From contig CAVXYA010000008.1 in assembly GCA_963765955.1 (NCBI GenBank), positions 1 to 64,000 of the forward strand: a stretch of 64,000 bases of DNA. The letters run 5' to 3'. The notes under the pieces were generated by a model. That model did no database searches, was not told where the DNA came from, and saw only the letters and a list, made by a program, of their open reading frames with translations. The stretch comes from JAXDMK01 sp963765955. Lineage in GTDB: Bacteria > Actinomycetota > Acidimicrobiia > Acidimicrobiales > AC-14. The translations under genes were made by a program, and so were the position numbers. Within the stretch, counting starts at the first letter, position 1; each line of letters starts with the position of its first letter. Positions 7,747 through 18,346 of this stretch are shown piece after piece.

Positions 7747-9648
7747 CTACTCGTCGTCCGCCGGATCGGGATCGGCGGAAATGGCGGCATCGGCGTCCTC
7801 CGCCTCCTCGTACCGTCCCCCGAGGTGCTTGGCCAGGAAGCGCTCGGCGGCGGCGAAGAACTTGAGCCGGTTCTCGGGCTTGGCGAAGCCGTGGCCCTCG
7901 TCGGGGAAGAGCAGGTACTCGTGGTCGATGCCGTGCCTGGTGAGGGCCTCGACGATCTGCTCGGACTCGGCCTGCTTGACCCGGGGGTCGTTGGCCCCCT
8001 GGGCGATGAGCAGGGGGATGCGGATGTCGTCGGCCTTGGACAGCGGCGAGCGCTCCCACATGAAGTCGGCCTCGGTCTCGGGGTTGCCGACCCGGGTGTG
8101 GAACTGGGCGATCATCGGCGCCCAGTAGGGCGGGATCGACTCGATGAGGGTCTTGAGGTTGGACGGGCCCACGATGTCGACCGCGCAGGCGAACACGTCG
8201 GGGGTGAAGGCGGCGCCGACCAGGGCCGCGTACCCGCCGTAGGACCCGCCGAAGATGGCGATGCGGTCCTTGTCGGCGAACCCGTCGTTGACGACGGTGT
8301 TGACCGCGTCGAGCAGGTCGTCGTGCATCTTGGCGCCCCACTCCCGGTCGCCGGCGCTGACGAAGCTCTTCCCGTAGCCGGTGGAGCCCCGGAAGTTGAC
8401 CTGCACCACCAGGTAGCCCCGGTTGGCCAGCCACTGGGCCTGGGGGTCGTAGCCCCAGGTGTCGCGGGCCCACGGTCCGCCGTGGACGAGGAGCACGGTC
8501 GGGAGCTTGGCCCGGGGCACGCCGAGGGGGAAATGAAGGTAGCCGTGGATCTGGAGGCCGTCGCGCGACCCGAACTCGAACGGCTCGTTCTCCGCCAGCT
8601 GGTACTTCTTGAGCTCGGGCTGGTGATCGAACAGGAACCGGGCGTTCTGGGTGCGGCGGTCGAAGGCGTAGTAGCTGACCGGACCGTCGTCGTTGGTGTA
8701 GGCGGCCAGCCACACGCGGTCGGAGTCGTCGGCGCCGATGAGGGTCATGTCGCCCTCGCCGATCGACTGGAGGATGGCCAGCTCGATCATGACGTTGGGG
8801 TCGAGCACCTGGTACTCGAGCCGGTCCTTGGTGAAGGTCACGAACTCGGGCGTCTTGGTGTCGGGGTTGAGGTGGACCCCCGACACGTCGTAGGTGGGGT
8901 CGCCGGCGACGAGACGCTGCACGCCGGTGACGGAGTCGATGAGCACCAGGTGGCCGGTGTTGAAGCCCTTGGACGAGACCGCCCACAGCCCCTTGCCGTC
9001 GAGGGTGAACTCGAGGGGGAAAGTGGTGAGGGCGTCCTCCTGGCTGATCTCCAGGATCGGGCGCCACTCCGACTCCTCGTCGTCGCGGACCATCACGATC
9101 ATGCCGCCGTCGGGGGTGGGGGCCAGCCCGCCCCGCACCCGGAACTCCGGGTCGGCGAGGAAGCCGACGAAGCCGGGGTTCTCGACCACCTTGGTGAGCT
9201 CGCCGGTGGGCAGGTGGAGGCGGTAGACGTCGTGGAGCTGGGGGTTGTCCTTGTTGATGCCGACCAGGACGTCGTCGGGGAACTTCTTGTCGATGTGGTC
9301 CACCCGGGCCTGGACGCCTTCGAAGGGGGTCAGGTCGCGGGTCACGCCGTTCACCAGGTCGACGGCGTACAGCCGCCAGTTCTCGTCGCCGCCGGAGTCC
9401 TGCTCGTAGAGGATGTGCTGGTTGTCGTGGGCCCAGAAGAACGAGCGGATCCCCCGGTCGCGGTCCTCGGTGACGGGGGCGCCGACGCCGCCCGCGATGG
9501 GGCTCACCCACACGTTGAGGACGCCCTCGTCGGGGGCGATCCACGCCAGCCGGGCGCCGTCGGGGGAGATGCGGGGGCTGACCCGCTCGGGGTTGCCGAA
9601 CAAGACCTCACGAGGGACGAGCGGGACGGGCGGGAGCAGATCGGTCAT
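7747..9648 (-). CDS. S9-family prolyl oligopeptidase / acylaminoacyl peptidase
   Basis: 633 residues, cytoplasmic. An N-terminal seven-bladed beta-propeller-type region (about 20-370, repeated 'SPDGARLAW', 'WAHDNQHILY' blades) precedes an alpha/beta-hydrolase domain with the oxyanion HGGPWAR, the nucleophile elbow GGSYGGYAAL (Ser near 470), the acid in QGANDPRV (Asp near 555) and the base in DEGHGFAKPENR (His near 586). All catalytic elements are intact. It should cleave short peptides, probably in peptide turnover. ATG at 9648; the divergent oxidoreductase begins 58 bases away, so both promoters share that short gap. Confidence 0.92.
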   Translation of the reverse strand: MTDLLPPVPLVPREVLFGNPERVSPRISPDGARLAWIAPDEGVLNVWVSPIAGGVGAPVTEDRDRGIRSFFWAHDNQHILYEQDSGGDENWRLYAVDLVNGVTRDLTPFEGVQARVDHIDKKFPDDVLVGINKDNPQLHDVYRLHLPTGELTKVVENPGFVGFLADPEFRVRGGLAPTPDGGMIVMVRDDEESEWRPILEISQEDALTTFPLEFTLDGKGLWAVSSKGFNTGHLVLIDSVTGVQRLVAGDPTYDVSGVHLNPDTKTPEFVTFTKDRLEYQVLDPNVMIELAILQSIGEGDMTLIGADDSDRVWLAAYTNDDGPVSYYAFDRRTQNARFLFDHQPELKKYQLAENEPFEFGSRDGLQIHGYLHFPLGVPRAKLPTVLLVHGGPWARDTWGYDPQAQWLANRGYLVVQVNFRGSTGYGKSFVSAGDREWGAKMHDDLLDAVNTVVNDGFADKDRIAIFGGSYGGYAALVGAAFTPDVFACAVDIVGPSNLKTLIESIPPYWAPMIAQFHTRVGNPETEADFMWERSPLSKADDIRIPLLIAQGANDPRVKQAESEQIVEALTRHGIDHEYLLFPDEGHGFAKPENRLKFFAAAERFLAKHLGGRYEEAEDADAAISADPDPADDE

Positions 9649-9706
9649 GCCCCCAGGATTACAGGTCCAGGAAAGAACCCCGGACGCTCCGGGTAGGGGA
9701 CCGACC

Positions 9707-11094
9707 ATGCGCACCTTCGACGTGGTCGTGCTCGGCGCCGGATCGGCGGGCGAGTGGATCGCCGGCGACCTGGCCGACGCCGGGCGGTCAGTGGCATTGG
9801 TGGAGGCCCTGCGGGTGGGCGGCGAGTGCCCGTTCGTGGCCTGCATGCCCAGCAAGGCCCTGCTGCGGTCGGCCGCGGTGCGCCACCTGGTGAAGCGGGC
9901 CGTCGAGCTGGGTGCGTGCTCGAGGGAATTGGCGCTGGACGACGACGCGTCGGGGTTCGCGGCCGCGGTGGCCCGGCGGGACCGGATCAGCGACGGGGGC
10001 GACGACACCGACAAGGCGGCGTCGTTGGAGTCGAGGGGCGTCGTTTTGGTCAGGGGTCGGGGGGAGGTGGCGTCTGCGGGAGTGGTCGCGGTCGGCGGGG
10101 AGGAGTACGGGTACCGCGACCTGGTCGTTGCCACCGGGAGCTCGGTGCGGTGGCCGCCGGTCGAGCGGGTCTGGAGGACGTACCCACCTGGACGAGCGAT
10201 GAGGCCCTGCTGTCGTCCGAGCGACCGGCGTCGTTGGTGGTGCTCGGCGGCGGCCCCGTCGGCTGCGAGCTGAGCCAGGTCTACGCCCGGTTCGGTGTGA
10301 AGGTCACCCTGGTCGACGATGCCGACCGGCTGGTGCCCAAGGAGGAGCCGGGCGTCACCGAGCTGCTGGCGGGGGTCCTGCGGGACGACGGCGTCGAGCT
10401 GGCGCTGGGCCTGGTGGCGGAACGGGCCGAGCTGGTGGACGGCCGGGCCCGGCTGACGTTCGCCGATGGAACCGCCGTGGACGCCGACCGGGTGCTGGTG
10501 GCCACCGGCCGCCGGCCCAACGTGGAGCAACTTGGCCTCGACCGGCTGGGGATCACGTGCGATGACGACAGGGACGGGTTGGAGGTCGGCCCCGACTGCC
10601 GGGTGCCGGGCCACGACCACGTCTGGGCGGCAGGCGACGTCACGGGCATCGCCCCCTTCACCCACACCGCCAACTACCAGGCCCGGATCGTGGTCTCCAA
10701 CCTGCTCGGCCGGCCCGCCACCGCCGACTACCGGGCCATCCCCCGGTCGATCTTCACCGATCCGCCGGTGGCCTCGGTGGGGATGGGAGCGGAGGAGGCC
10801 GGCACCCAGGGCATCGAGGTCGTCACCGCCACCATGGATGTCGGGGAGACGGCGCGGGCGGCCGCCGACGGCGACGACCTCGGGCTGCTGGTCCTCACCG
10901 CCGACCGCCGGCGGGGGGTGCTGGTCGGTGCCTCGGCCATCGGTCCCCACGCCGACGACTGGATGGCGGAGGCCACCCTCGCCATCCGAGCCGAGATCCC
11001 CGTCCCCGTCCTGGCCGACGTCGTCCACGCCTTCCCGACCTTCTCCGAGGCCATGGAACCACCGCTACGAGAGCTGGCGGAGCGCCTGCGGTGA
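9707..11094 (+). CDS. FAD-dependent pyridine-nucleotide disulfide oxidoreductase (one frameshift)
   Basis: Class I flavoprotein of the dihydrolipoamide dehydrogenase / mercuric or mycothione reductase superfamily. FAD-binding start VVVLGAGSAGEWIAGDLADA; redox disulfide in GGECPFVACMPSKALLRS (Cys-x4-Cys); NAD(P)-binding LVVLGGGPVGCELSQVYARF; second FAD motif VWAAGDVTGIAPFTHTANYQ; C-terminal interface HAFPTFSEAMEPPLRELAE. The frame breaks near 10165 between RWPPVE and GLEDVPTWTSDEAL; one missing G in a C-GGG run would restore it. About 460 residues joined. The substrate cannot be told from sequence. Divergent from the S9 peptidase gene. Confidence 0.85.
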
Positions 11095-11115
11095 CCGGCG
11101 CTCGTTCTGTGGACG

Positions 11116-11140
11116 AAAAGCGACCTACGAGGTCGCTTTT
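11116..11140. terminator. hairpin terminator, also part of a dispersed repeat
   Basis: Perfect 11-bp inverted repeat AAAAGCGACCT/AGGTCGCTTTT with a three-base loop, with A and T runs at both ends so it can end transcripts from either strand. It lies between the convergent oxidoreductase and Rpf-like genes. A diverged copy with the same flank (CACAAAGCACCCG) occurs near 45305. Confidence 0.65.
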
Positions 11141-11167
11141 GCTCCACAAAGCACCCGAGACGGCCGA

Positions 11168-11200
11168 AGGGCCCCCCGACCGGACCGGTCGAGGGGCCCT
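11168..11200. terminator. GC-rich hairpin between convergent genes
   Basis: Strong inverted repeat AGGGCCCC-CCGACCGG and CCGGTCGAGGGGCCCT, just past the stop of the Rpf-like gene. It probably ends that minus-strand transcript. No U tract. Confidence 0.55.
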
Positions 11201-11230
11201 CCGGGGCCTGCGGTGACGTTGCGGTGCGGA

Positions 11231-11803
11231 CTAGCCGAGGCCGAGGTACCAGGAGCAGCCGGGCCACTGGCCCCAGCCGTAGAGCGACTGGAGCTCCATG
11301 GCCGCCTGGTCCTGGGTGCCGGGGGAGGCCTCGTGGGGATAGCCGCCGTAGCCCAGGCTCTGCCAGGTCGACAGTGAGAACTGGTAGGCGCCGTAATAGC
11401 CGTTGCCGGTGTTGATCCCGTAGTCGCCGCCGGACTCGCAGTCCCGGAGGGCGGCCCAGACGTCCCACTCGGCGACGGGTGCCGCCTCCTCCTCGACGAC
11501 GTAGACGGCATCCAGGGCGTAGACGGGCTCGGCGAAGACCTCGGGCGATTCGTAGACCGCGGCCGCCTCGACAGGCTCTTCCGCCGCTGGCTCCTCCGAG
11601 CCGAGGGACGCCTGGACCTGGTCCCGGAGGCAGGCCTGGAGCAGACCGGCGTCGAGCTGGCCGTCGGCCAGGGTGGACGTGGCCCCGCAGTCGGAGGCGC
11701 CGGTCGAGGCGAAGGCCGGCTGGGCCCCGGCCACCAGGCTCACGCCCAGCAGGGCGGGGAGGCAGGCCGCGGCCAAGGCCAGCGGTCGTCGGTGGTTGCG
11801 CAT
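11231..11803 (-). CDS. resuscitation-promoting-factor-type transglycosylase, secreted
   Basis: 190 residues. A signal peptide (MRNHRRPLALAAACLPALLG...GAQPAFA) is followed by an acidic linker (Glu/Ala/Val-rich, ~60-115) and an Rpf-like lysozyme domain at the C-terminus: WAALRDCESGGDYGINTGNG, YYGAYQFSLSTWQSLGYGG, ASPGTQDQAAMELQSLYGWG and a closing WPGCSWYLGL. The catalytic Glu of the family is the one in CESGG; two Cys can form the conserved disulfide. It should cleave peptidoglycan glycan strands, acting in wall growth or exit from dormancy. Stands alone, behind a long untranslated leader. Confidence 0.9.
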   Translation of the reverse strand: MRNHRRPLALAAACLPALLGVSLVAGAQPAFASTGASDCGATSTLADGQLDAGLLQACLRDQVQASLGSEEPAAEEPVEAAAVYESPEVFAEPVYALDAVYVVEEEAAPVAEWDVWAALRDCESGGDYGINTGNGYYGAYQFSLSTWQSLGYGGYPHEASPGTQDQAAMELQSLYGWGQWPGCSWYLGLG

Positions 11804-12167
11804 TCGGTGTGGTCTCCTTGATGAAGCCCGGAGTGGGCATTAGGTATGCATCGGCTTGCGGGGGGTCGTCTTTGAGGCATTCGGCTCGCGAGGCAGGAAA
11901 AGCGCTGCTCGGGACGTGTGTCCGTACGAGGTGCAGACGACGTGGACCCTTGGGCGTTATGGGTGGGCAGGCCCTCCTGGGGTCGCTATCGGGGGCTGTC
12001 CCGGCACCAACGGCCATCGCCACGCCGCAGAGGGGCGGGGACGGCCGGGCGCTCTGATGGAAGCCCGTGTCGAAGAAAGTTGTACCACACGTTCTGGTCG
12101 CGGCCGGGCATTTCGACCACGGACGGAGTTCTCACGACCGCCCTGCGACGTCGGCCGCTTCGTTCTG
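11804..12167 (-). promoter_or_regulatory. long leader/intergenic region upstream of the Rpf-like gene
   Basis: 364 bases without a gene separate the ABC-F gene (ending 12168) from the Rpf-like gene on the same strand. In many actinobacteria rpf genes have long leaders containing a c-di-AMP (ydaO) riboswitch. I searched by eye for its conserved blocks and did not find them, so no riboswitch is claimed. Only the promoter and a possible structured leader can be inferred from position. Confidence 0.35.
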
Positions 12168-13976
<1,809 letters not shown>

Positions 13977-14016
13977 TTCGTTCAGCGTAGGAGCGGACGC
14001 CCCCTACCCTGACCGG

Positions 14017-15680
14017 GTGCTCGAAGTGCACGGCCTCACCATCGACCTTGGTCACAAGGTCCTCCTCCGGGACGCGTCCTTCCAGGTCGCCGCCGGGGGA
14101 GAAGGTCGCGCTCGTGGGGCCCAACGGGGCCGGGAAGACCACCCTGCTGCGCACGATCGCGGGCGAGCTCGAGCCGACCGACGGCCAGATCCTGCTGCCC
14201 GACACCTACGGCTGGCTGCGCCAGGACGTGCAGGCGGCTCCCGACGACGCCCGGCGGACCGGCATCGACCACATCCTGGCCGGGAGGGACACCGCCGCGG
14301 TCGCCGCCGAGCTGGAGCTGGCCCTGGCCGAGATGTCGGCGCTCTCCCCCAACGGCGGGGCGGGCACCGGAAACGGGTCGGCCAAGTCAACCAAGTCTTC
14401 CAAGTCCGCCAACGGGCTCGACCGGGCGGTGCGGCGCTACGGCGTCCTCGAGGAGCGGTTCAGCAGCCTGGGCGGGTACCAGGCCGAGGCCGAGGCCCGC
14501 CGCATCGCCGCCGGCGTGGGCCTCGACGACGACGTGCTCAGCCGCGACGTGGGCGTGCTGTCGGGCGGCCAGCGCCGGCGCCTGGAGCTGGCCCGCCTCC
14601 TCTACGCCGGTGGCGACCTGCTCATCCTCGACGAGCCCACCAACCACCTCGATATGGACGCCAAGGCGTGGGTCATGCAGTTCCTGCGCACGTCCCGCTC
14701 GGCGGTGCTGGTCGTCTCCCACGACATCGCCCTCCTCGACAACGCCATCGACCGGGTGATCGCCATCGACGGCGGCCTGCTCGACGTCTACCGCGGCACC
14801 TACACCCGCTACCTCGAGCAGCGGACGGCCAGGGAGGCCCAGCGGGCCAAGGACGACCGCCTCCGCAGCCTGGAGATGGCCCGCCTCACCGCCACCGCCA
14901 GCCGCTTCCGGGGAGGCAACCAGACGATGGCCCGCAAGGCCAAGGTCATCGACCGGCGGGTGGAGCGGCTGGCGGCGGAGGGGGGCGTGCCCCGACCCCG
15001 GCGGCGGCCGTTCCCCAAGGTCAAGTGGCCCGATCCGCCCCGGGCCGGGCGACGTGGTCCTGGTGGCCGAGGGCCTGGCCAAGGCCTACGGCGACACGCC
15101 GGTCTTCGACGACGTGTCGTTCATCGTGGAGCGGGGCGACACCGTCCTCGTCCTCGGGCTCAACGGCGCCGGCAAGACCACGATGCTGCGCATCCTGGCC
15201 GGGCTGCTGCCGGCCGACGCGGGCGACATCCGCTTCGGGGCCAACGTGGGGCTGGGGTTCTACGCCCAGGAGCACGAGGACATCCGGCCCGGCGTGAGCG
15301 TCCTCGACCACATGCGGGAGCGGGCCGACATCCCCGACACCGACCTCCGTTCGGTCATCGGTCACTTCGGGCTCACCGGCGAGGCCGCCCTCCAGGACGC
15401 TGGCACCCTCTCGGGTGGCGAGAAGACCAAGCTGGCCCTGGCCCGGCTCATCGTCAGCCGGTCGAACCTGCTCATCCTCGACGAGCCCACCAACAACCTC
15501 GACACCCACTCCCGGGAGGCCGTCCTGGGCGCCCTCCAGCGCTACAAGGGCACGATCATCGTGGTCAGCCACGACACCGAGTTCGTGCTCGGCCTGGCCC
15601 CGGATCGGGTGATCGTGATGCCGGAGGGCGACGTCATGGCCTTCGACGAGAGCGCCCTCCAGCTCGTCGAACTGGCCTAG
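14017..15680 (+). CDS. second ABC-F ATPase (two frameshifts)
   Basis: About 550 residues. N-terminus VLEVHGLTIDLGHKVLLRDA; first Walker A GPNGAGKTT, signature LSGGQRRRLELAR, LLILDEPTNHLDMDA; a positively charged interdomain linker (ARLTATASRFRGGNQTMARK); second Walker A GLNGAGKTT, signature LSGGEKTKLALAR, DEPTNNLDTHS. Reading shifts near 14095 (run GGGGGA, one surplus G) and near 15047 (GCCGGGCGAC, one surplus G). Both sit in G runs and both downstream frames are fully conserved, so sequence error is more likely than decay. Divergent from the other ABC-F gene, 40 bases apart. Start is GTG. Confidence 0.87.
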
Positions 15681-15788
15681 TTCACCGGGCCGCAAGGGTC
15701 GATTTCGGAAAAGCGTCTCCCGTCCATCTACTCTGGTAGGACGAGAGGGGCCACCTTTGGCCTGCTCGCGGACAGAGAAGAGAATGCC

Positions 15789-15989
15789 GTGGCTACTGGA
15801 ACAGTGAAGTTTTTCAACTCGGAGAAGGGCTACGGCTTCATCTCGCGTGAGCAGGGCGAGGACGTGTTCGTCCACTACTCGAACATCCAGGGAAGCGGCT
15901 ACCGGTCGCTGCAGGAGGGCCAGCAGGTCGAGTTCGACGTGGCCCCCGGTCGCAAGGGCGAAGAAGCACAGAACGTCCGGGCCATCTAG
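15789..15989 (+). CDS. cold-shock-domain protein
   Basis: 66 residues, a single cold-shock domain with RNP1 KGYGFISRE and RNP2 DVFVHYSNI; start is GTG (VATGTVKFFNSEKGYGFIS). CSD proteins bind single-stranded RNA or DNA and melt secondary structure in mRNA. The ~108-base leader after the ABC-F gene may hold its own promoter. The following small SHOCT-like gene lies 54 bases downstream on the same strand and may be cotranscribed. Confidence 0.93.
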   Translation: MATGTVKFFNSEKGYGFISREQGEDVFVHYSNIQGSGYRSLQEGQQVEFDVAPGRKGEEAQNVRAI

Positions 15990-16043
15990 CGGGCTCGTCG
16001 ACCATTCGTCCCTGCGGATACCCGACTCTGAAGGAGGGCCAAC

Positions 16044-16313
16044 GTGGCGCAGCGCGCCAGCTTCGGCAAGCTTCAACGCGATAGAGACAAGAAGGCCAAG
16101 GCCGCGGCCAAGCGCGAGAAGCGCCAGGACCGGTCGGCCGGGGTGACGGAGGACCCGCCCGAGGTCACCATCCCCCAGGAGGGTGAGGTGTCGGCCGCCG
16201 ACCTGCTGGTGCTGGTCGAGCGCCTCCACCAGGGCTTCGAGTCGGGAACGATCGACTACGAGGACTTCGAGCAGCAGAAGGCCGAGCTCTTCGCCCGTCT
16301 CCCAATCGACTGA
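16044..16313 (+). CDS. small basic protein with SHOCT-like C-terminal hairpin
   Basis: 89 residues, GTG start preceded by GAAGGAGGG. The N-terminal third is strongly basic (KLQRDRDKKAKAAAKREKRQ), suggesting nucleic-acid contact; the C-terminal 35 residues (ADLLVLVERLHQGFESGTID then YEDFEQQKAELFARL) follow the SHOCT pattern of a helix, a G-x-I/T-D/T turn and a second helix. SHOCT motifs are thought to promote oligomerisation. Function unknown; adjacency to a cold-shock gene could hint at an RNA role, but that is only inference. Confidence 0.7.
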   Translation: MAQRASFGKLQRDRDKKAKAAAKREKRQDRSAGVTEDPPEVTIPQEGEVSAADLLVLVERLHQGFESGTIDYEDFEQQKAELFARLPID

Positions 16314-16515
16314 CTCGGAGGGGGCAAGCCCCCCTCCGAATCTTGCCCCGGGTGGCCATCCGCGCTTCGCCGGCCTCGACAGGATCGCGTGCAGGTCGGC
16401 CGCGAGGGTGAACGCCAAGTCCGCGCCGTAGCGGCTGGGCCAGCTGACACCCCACCCCGGGGCGCGTCGCGCTCGTTCAACCCCGCCAGGCCGCGCCGAC
16501 TCGGCCCCCCTTCAA

Positions 16516-17671
16516 TCACCCCCAGGCCGGATCGGACCTCGGTGGTGACGTGCAGCGAACGATCCCGTCGGGTTGGGTGACCTCGAAGGTGGCGTCGGGC
16601 AGGAGCTTGGCCTGCCATCGGGGTTGATGGAGCCGGTGGTGGTGCCGCGTGCAGACCAGAACCAGGTTGTCGAGTTCGGTGGCTCCGCCGTGGGTGACCC
16701 AGCGCACGTGGTGGCCCTCGCACCACGTCGAGGGCCGGTCGCAGCCCGGGAAGCGGCAGTGCCTCGTCGCGGATGACCAGGCGCTCCACAGGGGAGCAGG
16801 AATGGTCCGGGTGGACGTGCCGTAGTCGAGGATGGCCGATCTTCCCGAGGTCAGGACCCGGTGCAGGGCGCAGTCGCACAGCAGTCTCGACACGCTGGGC
16901 CCGTCGATGGTGGGACCCCCGACGACCCGGCCATCGGCACCCTCGTGCAACGCGTCGAGGTCGACGACCACGTTCAGATGGGGCCGGTGCCGGCCGCCGG
17001 CCCTCGACTGCTGGTGGTCGAGGAAGAACCGGCACACGTCGACCAGGGCATCGGCCCGCTTGGTGGCCGGGGTGCGGGTCTGGTCGTGGTCGTCGGCCGT
17101 GGCCAGGCGCAGGGCGGTGGCCACCACCGCCCCTCCCTCGGCGTCGAGGGACCCGTCGAGGACGTAGCGGTCGTCCAGGGTCTGGGACAGGTGCAGCGAG
17201 CGCTCGGGCTCGGCCGGCTCGGGCGGCTCGGTGGCCCGGGCCTTCCAGCTGGCCATGGCCCGGGCGGTGCCGGCCACCGTGAGGGGGACCAGGTAGGGCA
17301 CCACGTCCGGCTCCTGCTCGGCGAACAGCGCGACCGTCGAGTCGTTCACATTGGCGAGGATCGACCTCTACCTGACCACCCGACAACGATCCATCGGCAT
17401 AGGCTTTGGCGCAGACAGGCATTTGGCGCATCCGACGGGCCAACACGCTCAGCCGCTTCGCCGAACGGTCCGTCATCGACGCCGCCGACTTCAACCACGC
17501 CGTCATCGATGTGGCGCCGTCAATGTCCCACAGCTCGTGGGCATCGAAGTCCCCCACCGCCTCTGCGATGCGGGCGTCGAGCTGGTCCCGCAGGGCGATC
17601 ACCTGAGCCAGCGCAGCCCCGTCGACCGGGATGTCCAGCCTCTTGATCGCCTCCGCCAGGTCCTTCAGCAC
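16516..17671 (-). CDS. DUF222 / HNH endonuclease domain protein (13E12-type), one frameshift
   Basis: The N-terminal DUF222-like part (EAIKRLDIPVDGAALAQVIA, MTAWLKSAASMTDRSAKRLS) and the middle/C-terminal part (DDRYVLDGSLDAEGGAVVAT, CDCALHRVLTSG) end in an HNH nuclease: CRFPGCDRPSTWCEGHHVRW, then GGATELDNLVLVCTRHHHRL. The zinc/His-Asn-His residues are all present. Frames change near 17347 between GGQVEV and ANVNDSTVALF. About 385 residues joined. These genes occur in many copies in actinobacterial genomes and behave like selfish or repeat elements; biochemical role is not established. Confidence 0.85.
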
Positions 17672-17862
17672 GTCATTAACCGTACACGTGTTCGGTCAAT
17701 AGTGCAAGCATTTCTGGCGAAATACCCACAAACTTTGCATCGCTCGGGAACCTCGTTCGGCGGGTCGAACTATTCACCAATCACCCGCCCGTCGACCGGC
17801 CCGTCCCACGCCGAACTCTCGCAACAAAAGAAGGGGTGGTGTGGCGCTCGCCCTGCTACCTC
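17672..17862. other. AT-richer spacer between DUF222/HNH gene and next gene
   Basis: About 190 bases, locally lower in GC (for example TGTTCGGTCAATAGTGCAAG). It probably holds the promoter of the minus-strand DUF222/HNH gene to its left. I see no RNA gene or repeat. Confidence 0.4.
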
Positions 17863-18249
17863 TCAGTCGTGGTCGTGGCCTTCGTGGCCGGGCTGGCTGG
17901 ATGTCTTCTTGGCGCCTGACACGGGGGCCAGCTGCCGCCGCCAGTCGGCGAGCATCTCGGGGGTGCCGGCGATGCCGACGCCGCGGAAGTTGCAGCGGAC
18001 GAAGGTGCAGTTGGCCAGCACCAGGCAGCCCACGACCTCGGGCGCCTTCGGGAAGCGCCACAGGATGCTGCCGATGTCGGTGCCGGGGTGCTCCCAGCTG
18101 CAGTGGTCGAGGGTGCAGCCGTGGAGGACGACGACCGCCGGTCCGAGGATGAGGCAGTCGGTGGCCGTGATCCCCTCCACCATCTGGTCCTCGCGGATCT
18201 CGAACTGGCCCAGCCGAACGGTCTGGCTCTGGTACGTGGTCTCTGCCAT
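17863..18249 (-). CDS. hypothetical protein with His/Asp tail
   Basis: 128 residues, no signal peptide. The middle consists of short hydrophobic strands with turns and Cys (VVVLHGCTLDHCSW, CLVLANCTFVRCNFRG), a rhythm like pentapeptide or right-handed beta-helix coils, followed by an ordinary helix (EMLADWRRQLAP) and a tail GHEGHDHD that could bind a transition metal. Not a family I can name. It is divergent from the double-cupredoxin lipoprotein gene (about 100 bases between starts), so the two may share regulation. Confidence 0.6.
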   Translation of the reverse strand: MAETTYQSQTVRLGQFEIREDQMVEGITATDCLILGPAVVVLHGCTLDHCSWEHPGTDIGSILWRFPKAPEVVGCLVLANCTFVRCNFRGVGIAGTPEMLADWRRQLAPVSGAKKTSSQPGHEGHDHD

Positions 18250-18346
18250 CGATGCTCCTCTAGTGGATCTACGGGTTTCTGAACGGCTGGTGACACGCAA
18301 CTGTCGGCTGACTATCGTCGCCCCCATTCAACCCCGGGAGGCGCAC

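Noticed and set aside
7825..9696. A 623-residue plus-strand open frame opposite the S9 peptidase
   Set aside because: Its composition (Val/Gly/Asp/His-rich) is the mirror of a GC-rich gene and it shows no family; the minus strand encodes a complete peptidase.
9754..11028. Long open frame on the minus strand at 7747-11028 and others overlapping the reductase
   Set aside because: It only extends the S9 peptidase frame upstream through the divergent gene; the peptidase family starts at the Met at 9648 and the extension has no domain.
11804..12167. c-di-AMP riboswitch before the Rpf-like gene
   Set aside because: Expected from other actinobacteria, but I could not find the conserved blocks on the minus strand.
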